This document shows, piece after piece, positions 33,624-42,190 of a stretch of 48,714 nt of DNA. Each line of letters starts with the position of its first letter. Position 1 is the stretch's first letter. Under the pieces are notes generated by a model. That model was not told the origin of the DNA. It saw nothing but the letters and a program-made list of their open reading frames with translations, and searched no databases. The position numbers and the translations under genes were made by a program. The stretch is from Oscillospiraceae bacterium (GTDB taxonomy: Bacteria; Bacillota; Clostridia; Oscillospirales; Ruminococcaceae), in assembly GCA_021201135.1 (NCBI GenBank), contig JAJQGT010000009.1:1-48714 (forward strand). Reading direction: 5' to 3'.

Positions 33624-34460
33624 TTACTTCCGCTTTCTCTCTGCTTCCTGCTCCATCATCACCTCCGGTACCGCTTTTCCGTTTCTCCGCGCAATCTCTG
33701 CCTGCTTCTCATGAAGCTTCTTCAAGACAGATGGGCGTTTTTCGCTGTTCAGCTTTGATTGCTTTAGATTGTTTTTGTTCCCGTCCACAAACGAATAATT
33801 CTGCTCCTCTGAGCCTTCAACGTTTCGGACGTACTCGCCGTTTTCGTAATACCTTTGCCAGTTCTCCTTTGGTGGGTGTGTCTGTTGCGGTAATGTTGGA
33901 TGCAGAAACTCTCTGATCTTCTGTATTGCTGACTCGTCGAATTTTCCTGCCTCATGTACGACAACTTTACCAACATCGTTTACGATAACACAAACGGCAG
34001 AGTTTTTCATCTGTTCATTTTGCATCAGGAAGAATTGCTTACCGTCCACGATAGTACCATCACAAGCGAGCCAAGTTCCCGGCTTTCCATCAATTTTGAA
34101 TGCCGTGGTTTCCATAGATACAAGTGAGCTTGATGAGTTCAATCGCAGGAAACCTGCAATGGCTATGAGCTTGTCTCTGTCTACATAGTACGCAGATACT
34201 ACTCCTGCCTTATTCATTACAATCACATCGCTCACGCTGATGCTGTGACCCTTGAACGACTTTGGAATCTTTTCCTCAAGCCGTTTCCTTATCGTCTGCA
34301 CAGAATCATCCGGCGACATCTGAGACAAGTACACTTGCTCATAGTTACTTACGTCAACTCGCAGATTCTTCTCTTGTAGCTCAGAATAAGGACGGAAGCG
34401 CAGAGTCCGAAACTCTGCGCCCATCTTTACTTGGTAAACTGCAAACTGATTGATGTTCAT
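33624..34460 (-). CDS. YodL-domain protein
   Basis: A 278-aa cargo protein with the YodL domain of Firmicutes conjugative elements: VYQVKMGAEFRTLRFRPYSELQ, YEQVYLSQMSPDDSVQTI and KSFKGHSISVSDVIVMNKAGVVSAYYVD (residues about 8-100). The C-terminal part is basic and ends in a RPSVLKKLHEKQAEIARRNGKAV helix. It overlaps the TTRAP gene by 4 nt. The domain usually accompanies antirestriction and LPD domains; its own function is unknown. Confidence 0.8.
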   Translation of the reverse strand: MNINQFAVYQVKMGAEFRTLRFRPYSELQEKNLRVDVSNYEQVYLSQMSPDDSVQTIRKRLEEKIPKSFKGHSISVSDVIVMNKAGVVSAYYVDRDKLIAIAGFLRLNSSSSLVSMETTAFKIDGKPGTWLACDGTIVDGKQFFLMQNEQMKNSAVCVIVNDVGKVVVHEAGKFDESAIQKIREFLHPTLPQQTHPPKENWQRYYENGEYVRNVEGSEEQNYSFVDGNKNNLKQSKLNSEKRPSVLKKLHEKQAEIARRNGKAVPEVMMEQEAERKRK

Positions 34461-34687
34461 TTGTCCATCGGCTCCTGCTTGTATTCTCCAAGGTCAAGCT
34501 TGGAAAACTCGCCATCCGACATCATCTTCATCTTTTCAATCGTGCCTACTACAATGGCTTCAATCTCATCATCCTTTACAAACGGCAAGACATCCTCTAT
34601 CTCACTTATAGTACCCTGCCTGTCCTCTTTCTCGAACATTGAGATAATTGTAAGCTCATCTTCCTCAAATGTAATTTTTCTTATCAT
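34457..34687 (-). CDS. TTRAP-family (transposon-transfer assisting) protein
   Basis: A 76-aa protein matching the small TTRAP family of Tn1549/CTn-type elements: FEEDELTIISMFEKEDRQGTI, EIEDVLPFVKDDEIEAIVVG and KMKMMSDGEFSKLDL. It overlaps the YodL gene by 4 nt, and its ATG overlaps the stop of the upstream fragment (ATGA). It marks this stretch as derived from a conjugative element backbone. Confidence 0.8.
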   Translation of the reverse strand: MIRKITFEEDELTIISMFEKEDRQGTISEIEDVLPFVKDDEIEAIVVGTIEKMKMMSDGEFSKLDLGEYKQEPMDK

Positions 34688-34849
34688 AGCTCATGGTCTC
34701 CTTTCTTGCGGGTCTGTGCTTTCAGCTTCGCCTGACGGTCACGGAGGGCTTGTACGGCGGATTCTTTGCGCTTGTCAGACTTTTCTGGCTGGCTTTTCTG
34801 CTTGGCTTCGGAGCTAATGAATAAGGAAAATTCAGAATACAACTTCAAT
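34684..34849 (-). pseudogene. C-terminal fragment of a conjugative-element protein
   Basis: In frame with a stop at 34684-34686, the minus strand encodes a Lys/Gln-rich tail (EAKQKSQPEKSDKRKESAVQ, then ALRDRQAKLKAQTRKKGDHEL). A TAA lies upstream and no start is plausible. The stop overlaps the TTRAP start, showing that a coupled upstream gene once existed. Only its tail remains, and the left part has been replaced. Confidence 0.55.
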
Positions 34850-34963
34850 TTACCTTACGTTCCACGCAGAGATTTTCTTGGAACGATTGAAGATAATGCG
34901 GGAGAGTTATGACGACAGCTAACGTGTGAAAGCACATAATAAACTACTAAGGAGACAACCAAT

Positions 34964-35510
34964 ATGACTTACTACAAAGCATTCGATCCAAGTTTCTGCG
35001 ATGAAAATCATTTTCAGTTCGCAATCGGGAAGGAAACGGAAATAGAAAATTCTTATCAGCCGGACTCCATTCATGCTTGGGGAAGATGTGACACTAAGCT
35101 TGAAGCCTGTGTCAGAAACTCATATAGGCTTATCATATAGGCTTATGAGATACTTTAGCTTTGATGCCAAACCTCATATTTGTGAGGTTGAGCCAAATGG
35201 TGAGAGTGTTCAAAGGGATAAGTTCTATATGAAGAAACGGTTCCCTTACTACCTATCTAACAGAATCGCTGTTATTCGAGAACTGACAATGGACGAGGTT
35301 GTACAGCGACTTTGGGACGAAGGTGCAAACTTTAACATCTTTATATCTGCACATGCGCCTTTCGAAGAACTTGTAAAGCTGAAAGAGTATTTTAACAACC
35401 TTGACACGGTAGGACGGTTACTTCGTCTTTCTTATCTGACAACAGATCAGCTAAGAGAATTGCTTCCTCAAAAATACCACAAGTACATAGACGACTGGTA
35501 CTGGATTTAA
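34964..35510 (+). pseudogene. DUF7666-like protein gene frameshifted by a 13-bp duplication
   Basis: The frame starts at the ATG at 34964 (AGGAG upstream): YYKAFDPSFC ... FQFAIGKETEIENSYQPDSI ... ACVRNSYRLI, then a stop. The other frame continues RLMRYFSFDAKPHICEVEPN ... KYIDDWYWI to 35510. At the switch CATATAGGCTTAT is present twice in tandem (35121-35133, 35134-35146). Removing one copy gives 178 codons and a smooth reading NSYRLMRYFSFDA. The beginning resembles DUF7666-type proteins; function unknown. Confidence 0.8.
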
Positions 35511-35556
35511 GCTTAATATTTCACACGTCATCACCATATAAAGGAGTGACCACAGC

Positions 35557-35850
35557 ATGAACGCAACTGCAAGAGCATTGCATCCTAAAAAAGAAAAAGT
35601 TTATGTGTCGGTCACTTCGGAGATTGACACGACAGGGTTCATGCACCCGAAGGCGGTCGAGTGGACAAACGGGCGTATGTACAAAATCGATGAAGTTCGT
35701 GATTTTCGACCGGCTGACACAGTTGGATTCGGCTTCCCCGGCGACTGCTACACGGTGGTCATAAAGGGCGAGGAAAAGCGGTTATTCTTTGAACACGCAC
35801 CGTTTCCGCCACGGTTGGGGCGGTGGTTTGTGGAAGTTGCGGCGAGCTAA
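35557..35850 (+). CDS. Small protein preceding the Y-family polymerase
   Basis: A 97-aa basic/hydrophobic protein (YVSVTSEIDTTGFMHPKAVE, VRDFRPADTVGFGFPGDCYT, ending FEHAPFPPRLGRWFVEVAAS). AGGAG precedes the ATG. It sits 22 nt upstream of the polymerase gene, and similar small ORFs accompany polymerase genes on mobile elements. It probably belongs to the same operon; function not known. Confidence 0.75.
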   Translation: MNATARALHPKKEKVYVSVTSEIDTTGFMHPKAVEWTNGRMYKIDEVRDFRPADTVGFGFPGDCYTVVIKGEEKRLFFEHAPFPPRLGRWFVEVAAS

Positions 35851-35872
35851 AACACATGAAGAGAGAACAACG

Positions 35873-37318
35873 ATGGACAAGCAACGCACATATTTTGCTA
35901 TAGACCTGAAATCTTTTTATGCGAGCTGTGAGTGTGCGGACAGGCACCTTGACCCACTTACGACCAATCTCGTGGTTGCAGACCAAAGCCGTACAGAGAA
36001 AACCATCTGTCTCGCCGTCTCCCCTTCTCTGAAAGCTTACGGAATTCCGGGCAGGGCAAGGCTTTTTGAAGTCATACAGAAAGTGCAAGAAGTAAATGCT
36101 CAGCGACTTCGTAAAGCACCCGGACACAGGTTTACAACTGAATGTTTCGATTCAATCGGGCTATCCGAAGATCTGAATCTCAAACTCTCGTATATCGTTG
36201 CCCCACCTCGGATGGCAAGATACGTTGAGGTTTCGGCTCAAATTTACTCTATATATTTGAAGTACATCGCACCGGAAGACATTTTTGCTTACTCTATTGA
36301 TGAGGTTTTTATTGATGCCACCGACTATCTTCATGCTTACAACATGACGGCGCACGAGTTGTGCATGACTCTTATTCGTGAGGTTCTTTATGCAACAGGA
36401 ATCACTGCCACCAGCGGAATCGGAACGAATATGTACCTTGCGAAAATCGCGATGGACATAGCTGCCAAGCACGTTCCCGCTGACAAAGACGGCGTTAGGA
36501 TTGCTGAACTCGACGAGCATTCTTACAGAGAAAAGCTATGGAATCACACGCCACTCACCGACTTCTGGAGAATCGGTACGGGTACTGCGAGGAAGCTCGA
36601 AAAGCGTTATATCTTCACCATGGGTCAACTGGCATTTACATCAACTTATGACCAAGAGTGGTTCTACAGAGAGTTTGGCATTGATGCTGAGATACTTATC
36701 GACCACGCTTGGGGCGTCGAACCGACAACGATGGAGTTAGTGAAGTCCTACAAAGCAGATACCAACAGTCTCTCCGAGGGGCAGGTTCTCTCCGAACCAT
36801 ATCCCTATGATAAGGCAAGAATCATTGTGCAAGAGATGACCGACAGTCTGATGTTGCAGTTGACGACTAAGGGGCTGGTTTCCGACTCGTTCACACTTGA
36901 CATCGGCTACGATCGGGAGAACTGCGGCAAGGGCAATTATTTCGGCGGCACGAAGACCGACCACTATGGAAGAACAGTGCCGAAACCTGCTCATGGAAGC
37001 ACACGGCTTGATAGTCCGACGAATATAGGCAGTCAGCTCCAAAAAGCTATTGTGGGGCTGTTTGACAGGATTGTTGACAGAAATTTGACTGTGAGGGGAA
37101 TTACCGTCACTGCGAATAGAGTCGTGCAGGATGGAGGTGTCGCACAAATGAATATGTTCACCGACACCGAAAAGCTCGAAAAAGAAAAAAGTCTGCAAGA
37201 CGCCATTGTTGGCATCAAGCAGAAGTTTGGGAAGAATGCAGTTCTCAAGGGGACAAATTTCCTTGAGGGCGCAACTATGAGAGATCGAAACGGTCAGATT
37301 GGTGGGCATAAAGCCTGA
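35873..37318 (+). CDS. Y-family translesion DNA polymerase (UmuC/DinB-like)
   Basis: A 481-aa lesion-bypass polymerase. Motifs: FAIDLKSFYASCECADR (catalytic Asp near 10), VADQSRTEKTICLAVSPSLKAYG, and AYSIDEVFIDATDY with the second catalytic acidic pair near 140-147. The thumb (GIGTNMYLAKIAMDIAAKH, FWRIGTGTARKLEK) and little-finger domain (about 300-420) follow. The start at 35873 avoids overlap with the preceding gene. It belongs to the UvrX/UmuC-like group carried by plasmids and conjugative elements; it may aid survival of single-stranded transfer DNA. Confidence 0.93.
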   Translation: MDKQRTYFAIDLKSFYASCECADRHLDPLTTNLVVADQSRTEKTICLAVSPSLKAYGIPGRARLFEVIQKVQEVNAQRLRKAPGHRFTTECFDSIGLSEDLNLKLSYIVAPPRMARYVEVSAQIYSIYLKYIAPEDIFAYSIDEVFIDATDYLHAYNMTAHELCMTLIREVLYATGITATSGIGTNMYLAKIAMDIAAKHVPADKDGVRIAELDEHSYREKLWNHTPLTDFWRIGTGTARKLEKRYIFTMGQLAFTSTYDQEWFYREFGIDAEILIDHAWGVEPTTMELVKSYKADTNSLSEGQVLSEPYPYDKARIIVQEMTDSLMLQLTTKGLVSDSFTLDIGYDRENCGKGNYFGGTKTDHYGRTVPKPAHGSTRLDSPTNIGSQLQKAIVGLFDRIVDRNLTVRGITVTANRVVQDGGVAQMNMFTDTEKLEKEKSLQDAIVGIKQKFGKNAVLKGTNFLEGATMRDRNGQIGGHKA

Positions 37319-37370
37319 AATATAGAGGTGCAAGCGTGGACAGAAAAGATAACTTTGATGAGATTATAGT

Positions 37371-37832
37371 ATGGATAGACCTTGGACGGAAGAAACGCTT
37401 AAGAAGCATCCGAAGATGTCGCCGCAGGACAGGGCGAAGATTTTTGCGCCGCTTGCGGCTTTGAGAGGACATTCGGAGAGGCTTGGTGAGGAAGATGTCA
37501 AGCTTATGCGGAGTGAACGAGTGGAGCTGTCTGAAGACGAGGCACAAATGCTTTCGGATAAGCTATCGCAAATCAAGAAAGGCATGAATGTGACTGTGAC
37601 TTATTTTCAGGCGGATGAAGATAGTGGAGATGTTGGGTATTATTTGACGCTGACAGGTGTTGTTACGAGTGTGGATTTGGTTTATAGGGTGTTGAAGATT
37701 GATGTGGGCAATGTGAAGGATTTAGTGATTGGATTTGAAGATATTTTGGACGTGAGTAGAGATGTGCTTGTGGATATAGAATCCTGTTTTAGGTATGAAA
37801 AAATCTCTGAAAATTCAGATTACAATGATTAG
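37371..37832 (+). CDS. YolD-like protein
   Basis: A 153-aa protein with the YolD signature at the N-terminus (KMSPQDRAKIFAPLAALRGHSERLGE) and a C-terminal beta-barrel (VTYFQADEDSGDVGYYLTLTGVVTSVDLVYRVLKI). YolD proteins are encoded next to UvrX/UmuC-type polymerases and are viewed as a UmuD-like partner. It follows the polymerase by 52 nt in the same direction, the expected two-gene cassette. Confidence 0.85.
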   Translation: MDRPWTEETLKKHPKMSPQDRAKIFAPLAALRGHSERLGEEDVKLMRSERVELSEDEAQMLSDKLSQIKKGMNVTVTYFQADEDSGDVGYYLTLTGVVTSVDLVYRVLKIDVGNVKDLVIGFEDILDVSRDVLVDIESCFRYEKISENSDYND

Positions 37833-37966
37833 CTCCAAACCCCTAAATTCCTGCAGAAAAATATGTCTTCTTACCCTAACAGAAGCCTATAGAAATATCT
37901 AATGCGCTGTTTTATAAGTTAAAAGCTGCATTTAAAAAATGATAATGCAAAAAGATTTCATAGGCT

Positions 37967-39244
37967 TCATCTATCATTGCTACTTTGTAATTTCTTCATC
38001 GCCAAATCAATTTTCTTTTTCCTTTCTTTCCTCTGAATTATATCATCTAAGAACACTTCTATGATGCATCTCACATAAGGATACAATTCAAGACACTCTT
38101 CTTCAGAAGATTCATGAACGCCTTTACTTAGAACCCCGTATAGTTTCTCTCTAACTTGTTCAACCTCAGCCGGAATGATTACCTTATTATAAGTATTTTC
38201 AAGGTATGAAATCTTTTCATTGAAATGAAGACTCTGATATTTTGCTTCGTCAAAAGCCAGTTTTGTGTCAGAATTCCTCTTATTGCACTCTGCCACACAT
38301 TGCTGATGGACTTCTTCAACAATGTCTTCTAAAATCCGGCGAAGATAAACGAATGCCCCTATTCCCACACCTTCGCTATATAAAGAAATTGAAAGAGTAT
38401 AATACTTATAGTTCTCATTTAGGATGTTTCTGTACTTCTTCGTATCAAACAACTGCGTATCCCTTAGTGCGGGGTACTGTCCAACTTTAATAATCAATAA
38501 CGCTCTACAATATTTATTGTATAACTCCTCTGCCTCCATTTCGCCATTGCTCCGTTCAACATTTGCATTCGGCGCTTTATTCTTTTCTTCATTCAGCCTT
38601 TGCTCATATCTCTTTAGCTCCACAGGCTTAGTTGGTACTGCAGGAACAATAATGAAATCAGCAAACCCTTTATGTTCGCTATCGTATGTACACTCTATAT
38701 CCTTTCTGAATTCAGATATTTCTTTTAATATCCCAGACATGCATTGATTACCACATTCTTTGATGAACTCTCCCCAACCTATACCACCAACTTCTAAATA
38801 ATCAATATCTGCAAGATGATTTACTCCATAGCGATAACACGGATGATTTGAGCCGTTACCATTTCTTGTCATCTGATTATACTGTCTTGATATCGTAACT
38901 TTATTTGTTGACACCTGCTTTGATGACTTATTTCCATTCGTAATCCTATCAGAGGCATTTCTAGGATTCCATCCCGCCCTCGGATTAAAGGTACGATCAG
39001 CTTTACACTCATAGCACGGGATATTAATTGGCTTTGTACCCTGACAAAAATCATGCAGAAAGTTGACATCTTTACTAACACATATATGTAATAATTCTTC
39101 CTCAGCGGTAACTTCATCATATGTCACATCGCAAGTTGTAATAAGTACACGTTCATATAAAGGCAATTCTGCATATAACTCTTCTATCGTAAGAGAAGCG
39201 AGATGCGGCAACTCATCTATTCGTTTTAATTGATTTAAATCCAT
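37967..39244 (-). CDS. Large protein with C-terminal HEPN-like domain, Pycsar operon
   Basis: A 425-aa protein of an uncharacterised family. The N-terminal part has paired cysteines (PCYECKAD). The central block is CTYDSEHKGFADFIIVP, the hinge IKVGQYPALRD. The C-terminal helical region resembles HEPN/DUF4145-like domains (GIGAFVYLRRILEDIVEE ... KLYGVLSKGVHESSEEECLE). No classical R-x4-6-H was found, so nuclease activity is uncertain. The start at 39244 has AAGG upstream. It is the last gene of the cyclase operon, 88 nt after the membrane effector. It could be a second effector or a regulator. Confidence 0.7.
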   Translation of the reverse strand: MDLNQLKRIDELPHLASLTIEELYAELPLYERVLITTCDVTYDEVTAEEELLHICVSKDVNFLHDFCQGTKPINIPCYECKADRTFNPRAGWNPRNASDRITNGNKSSKQVSTNKVTISRQYNQMTRNGNGSNHPCYRYGVNHLADIDYLEVGGIGWGEFIKECGNQCMSGILKEISEFRKDIECTYDSEHKGFADFIIVPAVPTKPVELKRYEQRLNEEKNKAPNANVERSNGEMEAEELYNKYCRALLIIKVGQYPALRDTQLFDTKKYRNILNENYKYYTLSISLYSEGVGIGAFVYLRRILEDIVEEVHQQCVAECNKRNSDTKLAFDEAKYQSLHFNEKISYLENTYNKVIIPAEVEQVREKLYGVLSKGVHESSEEECLELYPYVRCIIEVFLDDIIQRKERKKKIDLAMKKLQSSNDR

Positions 39245-39332
39245 AAGGTTCTTACCTTTCTGAGCAGTAAGGCTCATTAGCAAATACGATTTGTAATGCA
39301 ACAGTACCATTTTTTATCACAGAAATCCTTCA

Positions 39333-39887
39333 TCACATAAAATAGCGTGCAACTATGCTCACCAACGATAACAAAATAGAACCAAAAGTAAACCACAGCC
39401 CAATTTTATACAATTTCATTTTTCGCTTGCAAATTCCGGCATTAATGTGTGCTTCATAAATTAACTCATCAAGAAACTTTTTTGAGGTCGATGAGTACAT
39501 TTTGCTTTTATAACACTCGAAACTTTCATTTGCAATATCACCAAAGTATAGCGGGTACTTGCTCTTGTGATTACCCTTACTTGAAGAGAATGACTTCAAC
39601 TTTGGCTTAAGGGCACTTACATAGAAGAAAACTGCAATAAACAACAGGATAAAACTTAATGCAAATGTAACCAAGTAGGTTCTCTCTAAGCATCTATTTA
39701 CTTTTTCCTTTAAGCCTATTTGCTCTGAAATGAAAGTAAATACGGCAAATATTCCGGCGTGTAACGCACAAGCAACACTAACCTTATTGTCAGCATTTTC
39801 TATCCACATATTCTCTAAATCAAGGCTATATTTCATACGTTCAATTTGCTCGGATAAAAATATATCTTCTTTCTGATTACTACTCAT
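39333..39887 (-). CDS. Pycsar effector, PycTM-type membrane protein
   Basis: A 184-aa protein with the PycTM layout: an N-terminal helix ending in LDLENMWIENADNKVSVACA, a first membrane segment (about 45-65), a second (about 78-102), a cytoplasmic helical segment, and a third hydrophobic stretch at 160-182. In Pycsar defence, cyclic pyrimidine nucleotides made after phage infection trigger such effectors to permeabilise the membrane. It lies 18 nt after the E2-like gene. Family call is good; the third membrane segment is less usual. Confidence 0.82.
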   Translation of the reverse strand: MSSNQKEDIFLSEQIERMKYSLDLENMWIENADNKVSVACALHAGIFAVFTFISEQIGLKEKVNRCLERTYLVTFALSFILLFIAVFFYVSALKPKLKSFSSSKGNHKSKYPLYFGDIANESFECYKSKMYSSTSKKFLDELIYEAHINAGICKRKMKLYKIGLWFTFGSILLSLVSIVARYFM

Positions 39888-39905
39888 ATCATTCTTCCTT
39901 TAGTA

Positions 39906-40460
39906 CTACCTTTTCTTGACGTAATTGCCGGCTCTGAACGTATTGTTAAACTGCTCTCTCCCAGCATCTCCATGTGCATATGCAATCAAATTAAGCGACT
40001 TGTCTATACCACGCATAACCTTCTCATATGCAACTAACATAGCATCTGCTGTTCGAATACTCTCCAAAATAACATTTTCCATCCTCGAAAAGGATTCTGG
40101 AACACCAATACACATTTGATATCCGTCTTTGGTCTTATCAAGACTGTGAAAATGGATATCTTTTTTTGGAAGCCTTCCTACATCAACCCACCCTGCACCA
40201 TACACAATACAACCTTTAACTTTGTACCATAATGGAACCTCAATGATAATCTTCTTCGAAAAATCACCGGTAAAATCTTCTTCTTTAGCGAAAGTAGCAT
40301 TAATGATTTCTTTATCAACGGCAATGACTGAAATTCTAACCAGGCAAGGTTCCATTGTTGGCGGCTTTTTTATTTCCATATAAGGATAATATTGCTTTGC
40401 CTCATCGTAATTAGCCTTTACATCACTATAGTATCTATCCCATTTCGTAATTTCAATCAT
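39906..40460 (-). CDS. Predicted E2-like ubiquitin-conjugating-fold protein
   Basis: A 184-aa protein not recognised by direct family memory, but its order of motifs is that of bacterial E2-like proteins. A strand-rich core (IIIEVPLWYKVKGCIVYGAG) is followed by a His pair (HFH, 103-105), DG-x3-Cys117 (DGYQMCIGVPESF), and a helix with ADAMLVAYEKVMRG (compare the YE-x-W helix of CBASS-associated E2 proteins). Cys117 would be the catalytic cysteine. The gene lies 3 nt after the cyclase stop, so it is tightly coupled to it. No E1 or JAB gene is present. Alternative: an unrelated cyclase-associated fold. Confidence 0.5.
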   Translation of the reverse strand: MIEITKWDRYYSDVKANYDEAKQYYPYMEIKKPPTMEPCLVRISVIAVDKEIINATFAKEEDFTGDFSKKIIIEVPLWYKVKGCIVYGAGWVDVGRLPKKDIHFHSLDKTKDGYQMCIGVPESFSRMENVILESIRTADAMLVAYEKVMRGIDKSLNLIAYAHGDAGREQFNNTFRAGNYVKKR

Positions 40461-40463
40461 GCC

Positions 40464-41834
40464 TTACTCAAGCACTCCCCATGCGCCATTATAATTTCTT
40501 TGTTCTGTATTAGTAGAATGACGGTTAAAGCGTAAGGTGTCTTGATACTTTGCAAATCCCACTGTCGACACATATACGTCTTCATCAATATGAGAAAATT
40601 GCTTTGCAAGATTTGAGTCTTCATTCTTAAGTCCCCTATAAACATCACCAGTAATTGCTATCTGATCCTCATCAGCATGCACATCCTCCATACAATCGGC
40701 AGTTATAACGGTTTTCCCAATAAGAATGTTGTCCTTTTCTCCTCTTGCTCCAATTTTTGTTGCATAAAGCCTTCCAAAATCTCCACCAACACCAATGTGA
40801 ACACTAAATGGCTTTACAGCATCAACTAAACGCATTGCTGATAAAACTGCTCTCTTAAAACATCCTGTGCTATTTTTGCCAGACTCTTCTGTAGTATTTT
40901 GATAAACTGACAATTCTCTATCACCTTGAAATTGAACATGAACTCCCTGATTGCCCAATGTTGTATTATACATTGACAGTAAAATTTTACGAGTTTTCTC
41001 CGCCATCTCGTCAAGATTGGTATCATTCGAGTCAAACATTGATGTAAACCCTCTAATATCAGCAAATAACGGGATTCCCTCTAACCTCTTACAATTTGAT
41101 TTGCTGAGACTAGAGAAATTTAATGTCTGACGTGCCCCTGAATATTCTATCTCGTTCAAATTTACTTTATTAGCATAAATCTTTGCTTCCTCCAAATCAC
41201 TATCTTTAATTTCAGTTATTGGAGTCACATTGGATAAATTTGAAGTATAAAAATGACTCTGACCATACTTTTTAATGGAAACAGAATAAACTTTCTCAAA
41301 CTTTTCTCTGTCTTCTTTATCTAATTCCCTATAGATATCTTCAAAAATACTCAGCTTACCACTTCCTGTTAATGCCTGAAGTTTTGCGGCAAAATTTGCC
41401 GCAAAACCTATTGTGGTTGTTTCCGAAAAATTATCTGTCTCAAACTCAAAATCATAGAAGTGACCATATGCACAGCCAATCTGTATAGTAAAATCTTTTA
41501 GCGTCTTGTACTTTGGAATGTCTTTGTTAATATATTGAGCTAGTTTAAAGGCATACACCGAAACTGTTCTTGCTGCTGAATATGCCATGGTGATAGTGTC
41601 AACTATATACAGGTGCAAACGTGAGCCTGTAATCTTTTCTACAGTGAGGATATCTCCATACAGGCTCTTTCCATATCCCTCAACTGAAGAAAAGAAGGTG
41701 TCTAGAGCATGGATAGAATGAGTTACCGTTCCTGTTCTATCTTCCTCATCTGCGACAATTTGATCGAAATTCTCAATATTTATGTACAAGTGGATTCCTT
41801 CAAGTCGTCTCATAAAAATATCTATCTCCTTCAT
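40464..41834 (-). CDS. Pycsar-type class III nucleotide cyclase with two cyclase modules
   Basis: A 456-aa protein with tandem cyclase-homology modules. The C-terminal one (about 250-430) keeps catalytic features: RLEGIPLFADIRGFTSMFD with metal Asp259, QFQGDRELSVY with Asp305, HIGVGGDFGRLYATKIG, and KDNILIGKTVITAD. The N-terminal one starts with RRLEGIHLYINIENF, a parallel of that block, but has lost the metal aspartates, so it looks like a regulatory pseudo-cyclase. ATG at 41834; an alternative ATG lies at codon 8. Co-operonic with a PycTM effector, so cCMP or cUMP is the expected product, though the base cannot be told here. Confidence 0.82.
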   Translation of the reverse strand: MKEIDIFMRRLEGIHLYINIENFDQIVADEEDRTGTVTHSIHALDTFFSSVEGYGKSLYGDILTVEKITGSRLHLYIVDTITMAYSAARTVSVYAFKLAQYINKDIPKYKTLKDFTIQIGCAYGHFYDFEFETDNFSETTTIGFAANFAAKLQALTGSGKLSIFEDIYRELDKEDREKFEKVYSVSIKKYGQSHFYTSNLSNVTPITEIKDSDLEEAKIYANKVNLNEIEYSGARQTLNFSSLSKSNCKRLEGIPLFADIRGFTSMFDSNDTNLDEMAEKTRKILLSMYNTTLGNQGVHVQFQGDRELSVYQNTTEESGKNSTGCFKRAVLSAMRLVDAVKPFSVHIGVGGDFGRLYATKIGARGEKDNILIGKTVITADCMEDVHADEDQIAITGDVYRGLKNEDSNLAKQFSHIDEDVYVSTVGFAKYQDTLRFNRHSTNTEQRNYNGAWGVLE

Positions 41835-42190
41835 CTATATTCTTCTCTTACAATGCCATACTCATCGTCTTTCTCACGAAAAGATAGCACTGAATTTAAA
41901 TATATTATAGCACAGATTTACAGCATTTGCAATATACAATTAACGTCCTTTATCATTATTACAGCATAACGGAAGATTTCGTGATGAGAAATCCTTGGCA
42001 TAATATAATTTCCCGAAAGAGACTATATTCTCTTTTGGGGAATTATTGTCCAGAATATCAAATAGATTATCTTTGCCCAATACAGACTTAACAAGCTTTC
42101 GAAGTAGAATACATACCAATCAGTTATATGTGCTTAAAGCTCATTATAACTAGCTACTACCCTTATCGAACGCTGATAATCCCTCTCCAT
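41835..42190. other. Intergenic stretch with long inverted repeat
   Basis: No gene is seen. An inverted repeat at 42007-42044 (arms AATTTCCCGAAAGAGA / TCTCTTTTGGGGAATT, with two G-U positions) probably forms a hairpin after the Sel1-repeat gene. The remainder, next to the cyclase start, is AT-rich and likely holds its promoter. Confidence 0.5.

Larger units (their letters stand above)
9209..37832. mobile_element. Composite accessory region including the outer mobile element
   Basis: The region contains tandem large serine recombinases, candidate oriT, MobC, relaxase, DUF6870, PBECR4, YodL, TTRAP and a umuC/yolD cassette. It is flanked left by gene fragments and right by a defence locus and a polysaccharide cluster. 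Ends are approximate: no attachment sites of the outer element were found. The abiE/recombinase block at 9.2-13.6 kb may be a separate insertion. Confidence 0.45.
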
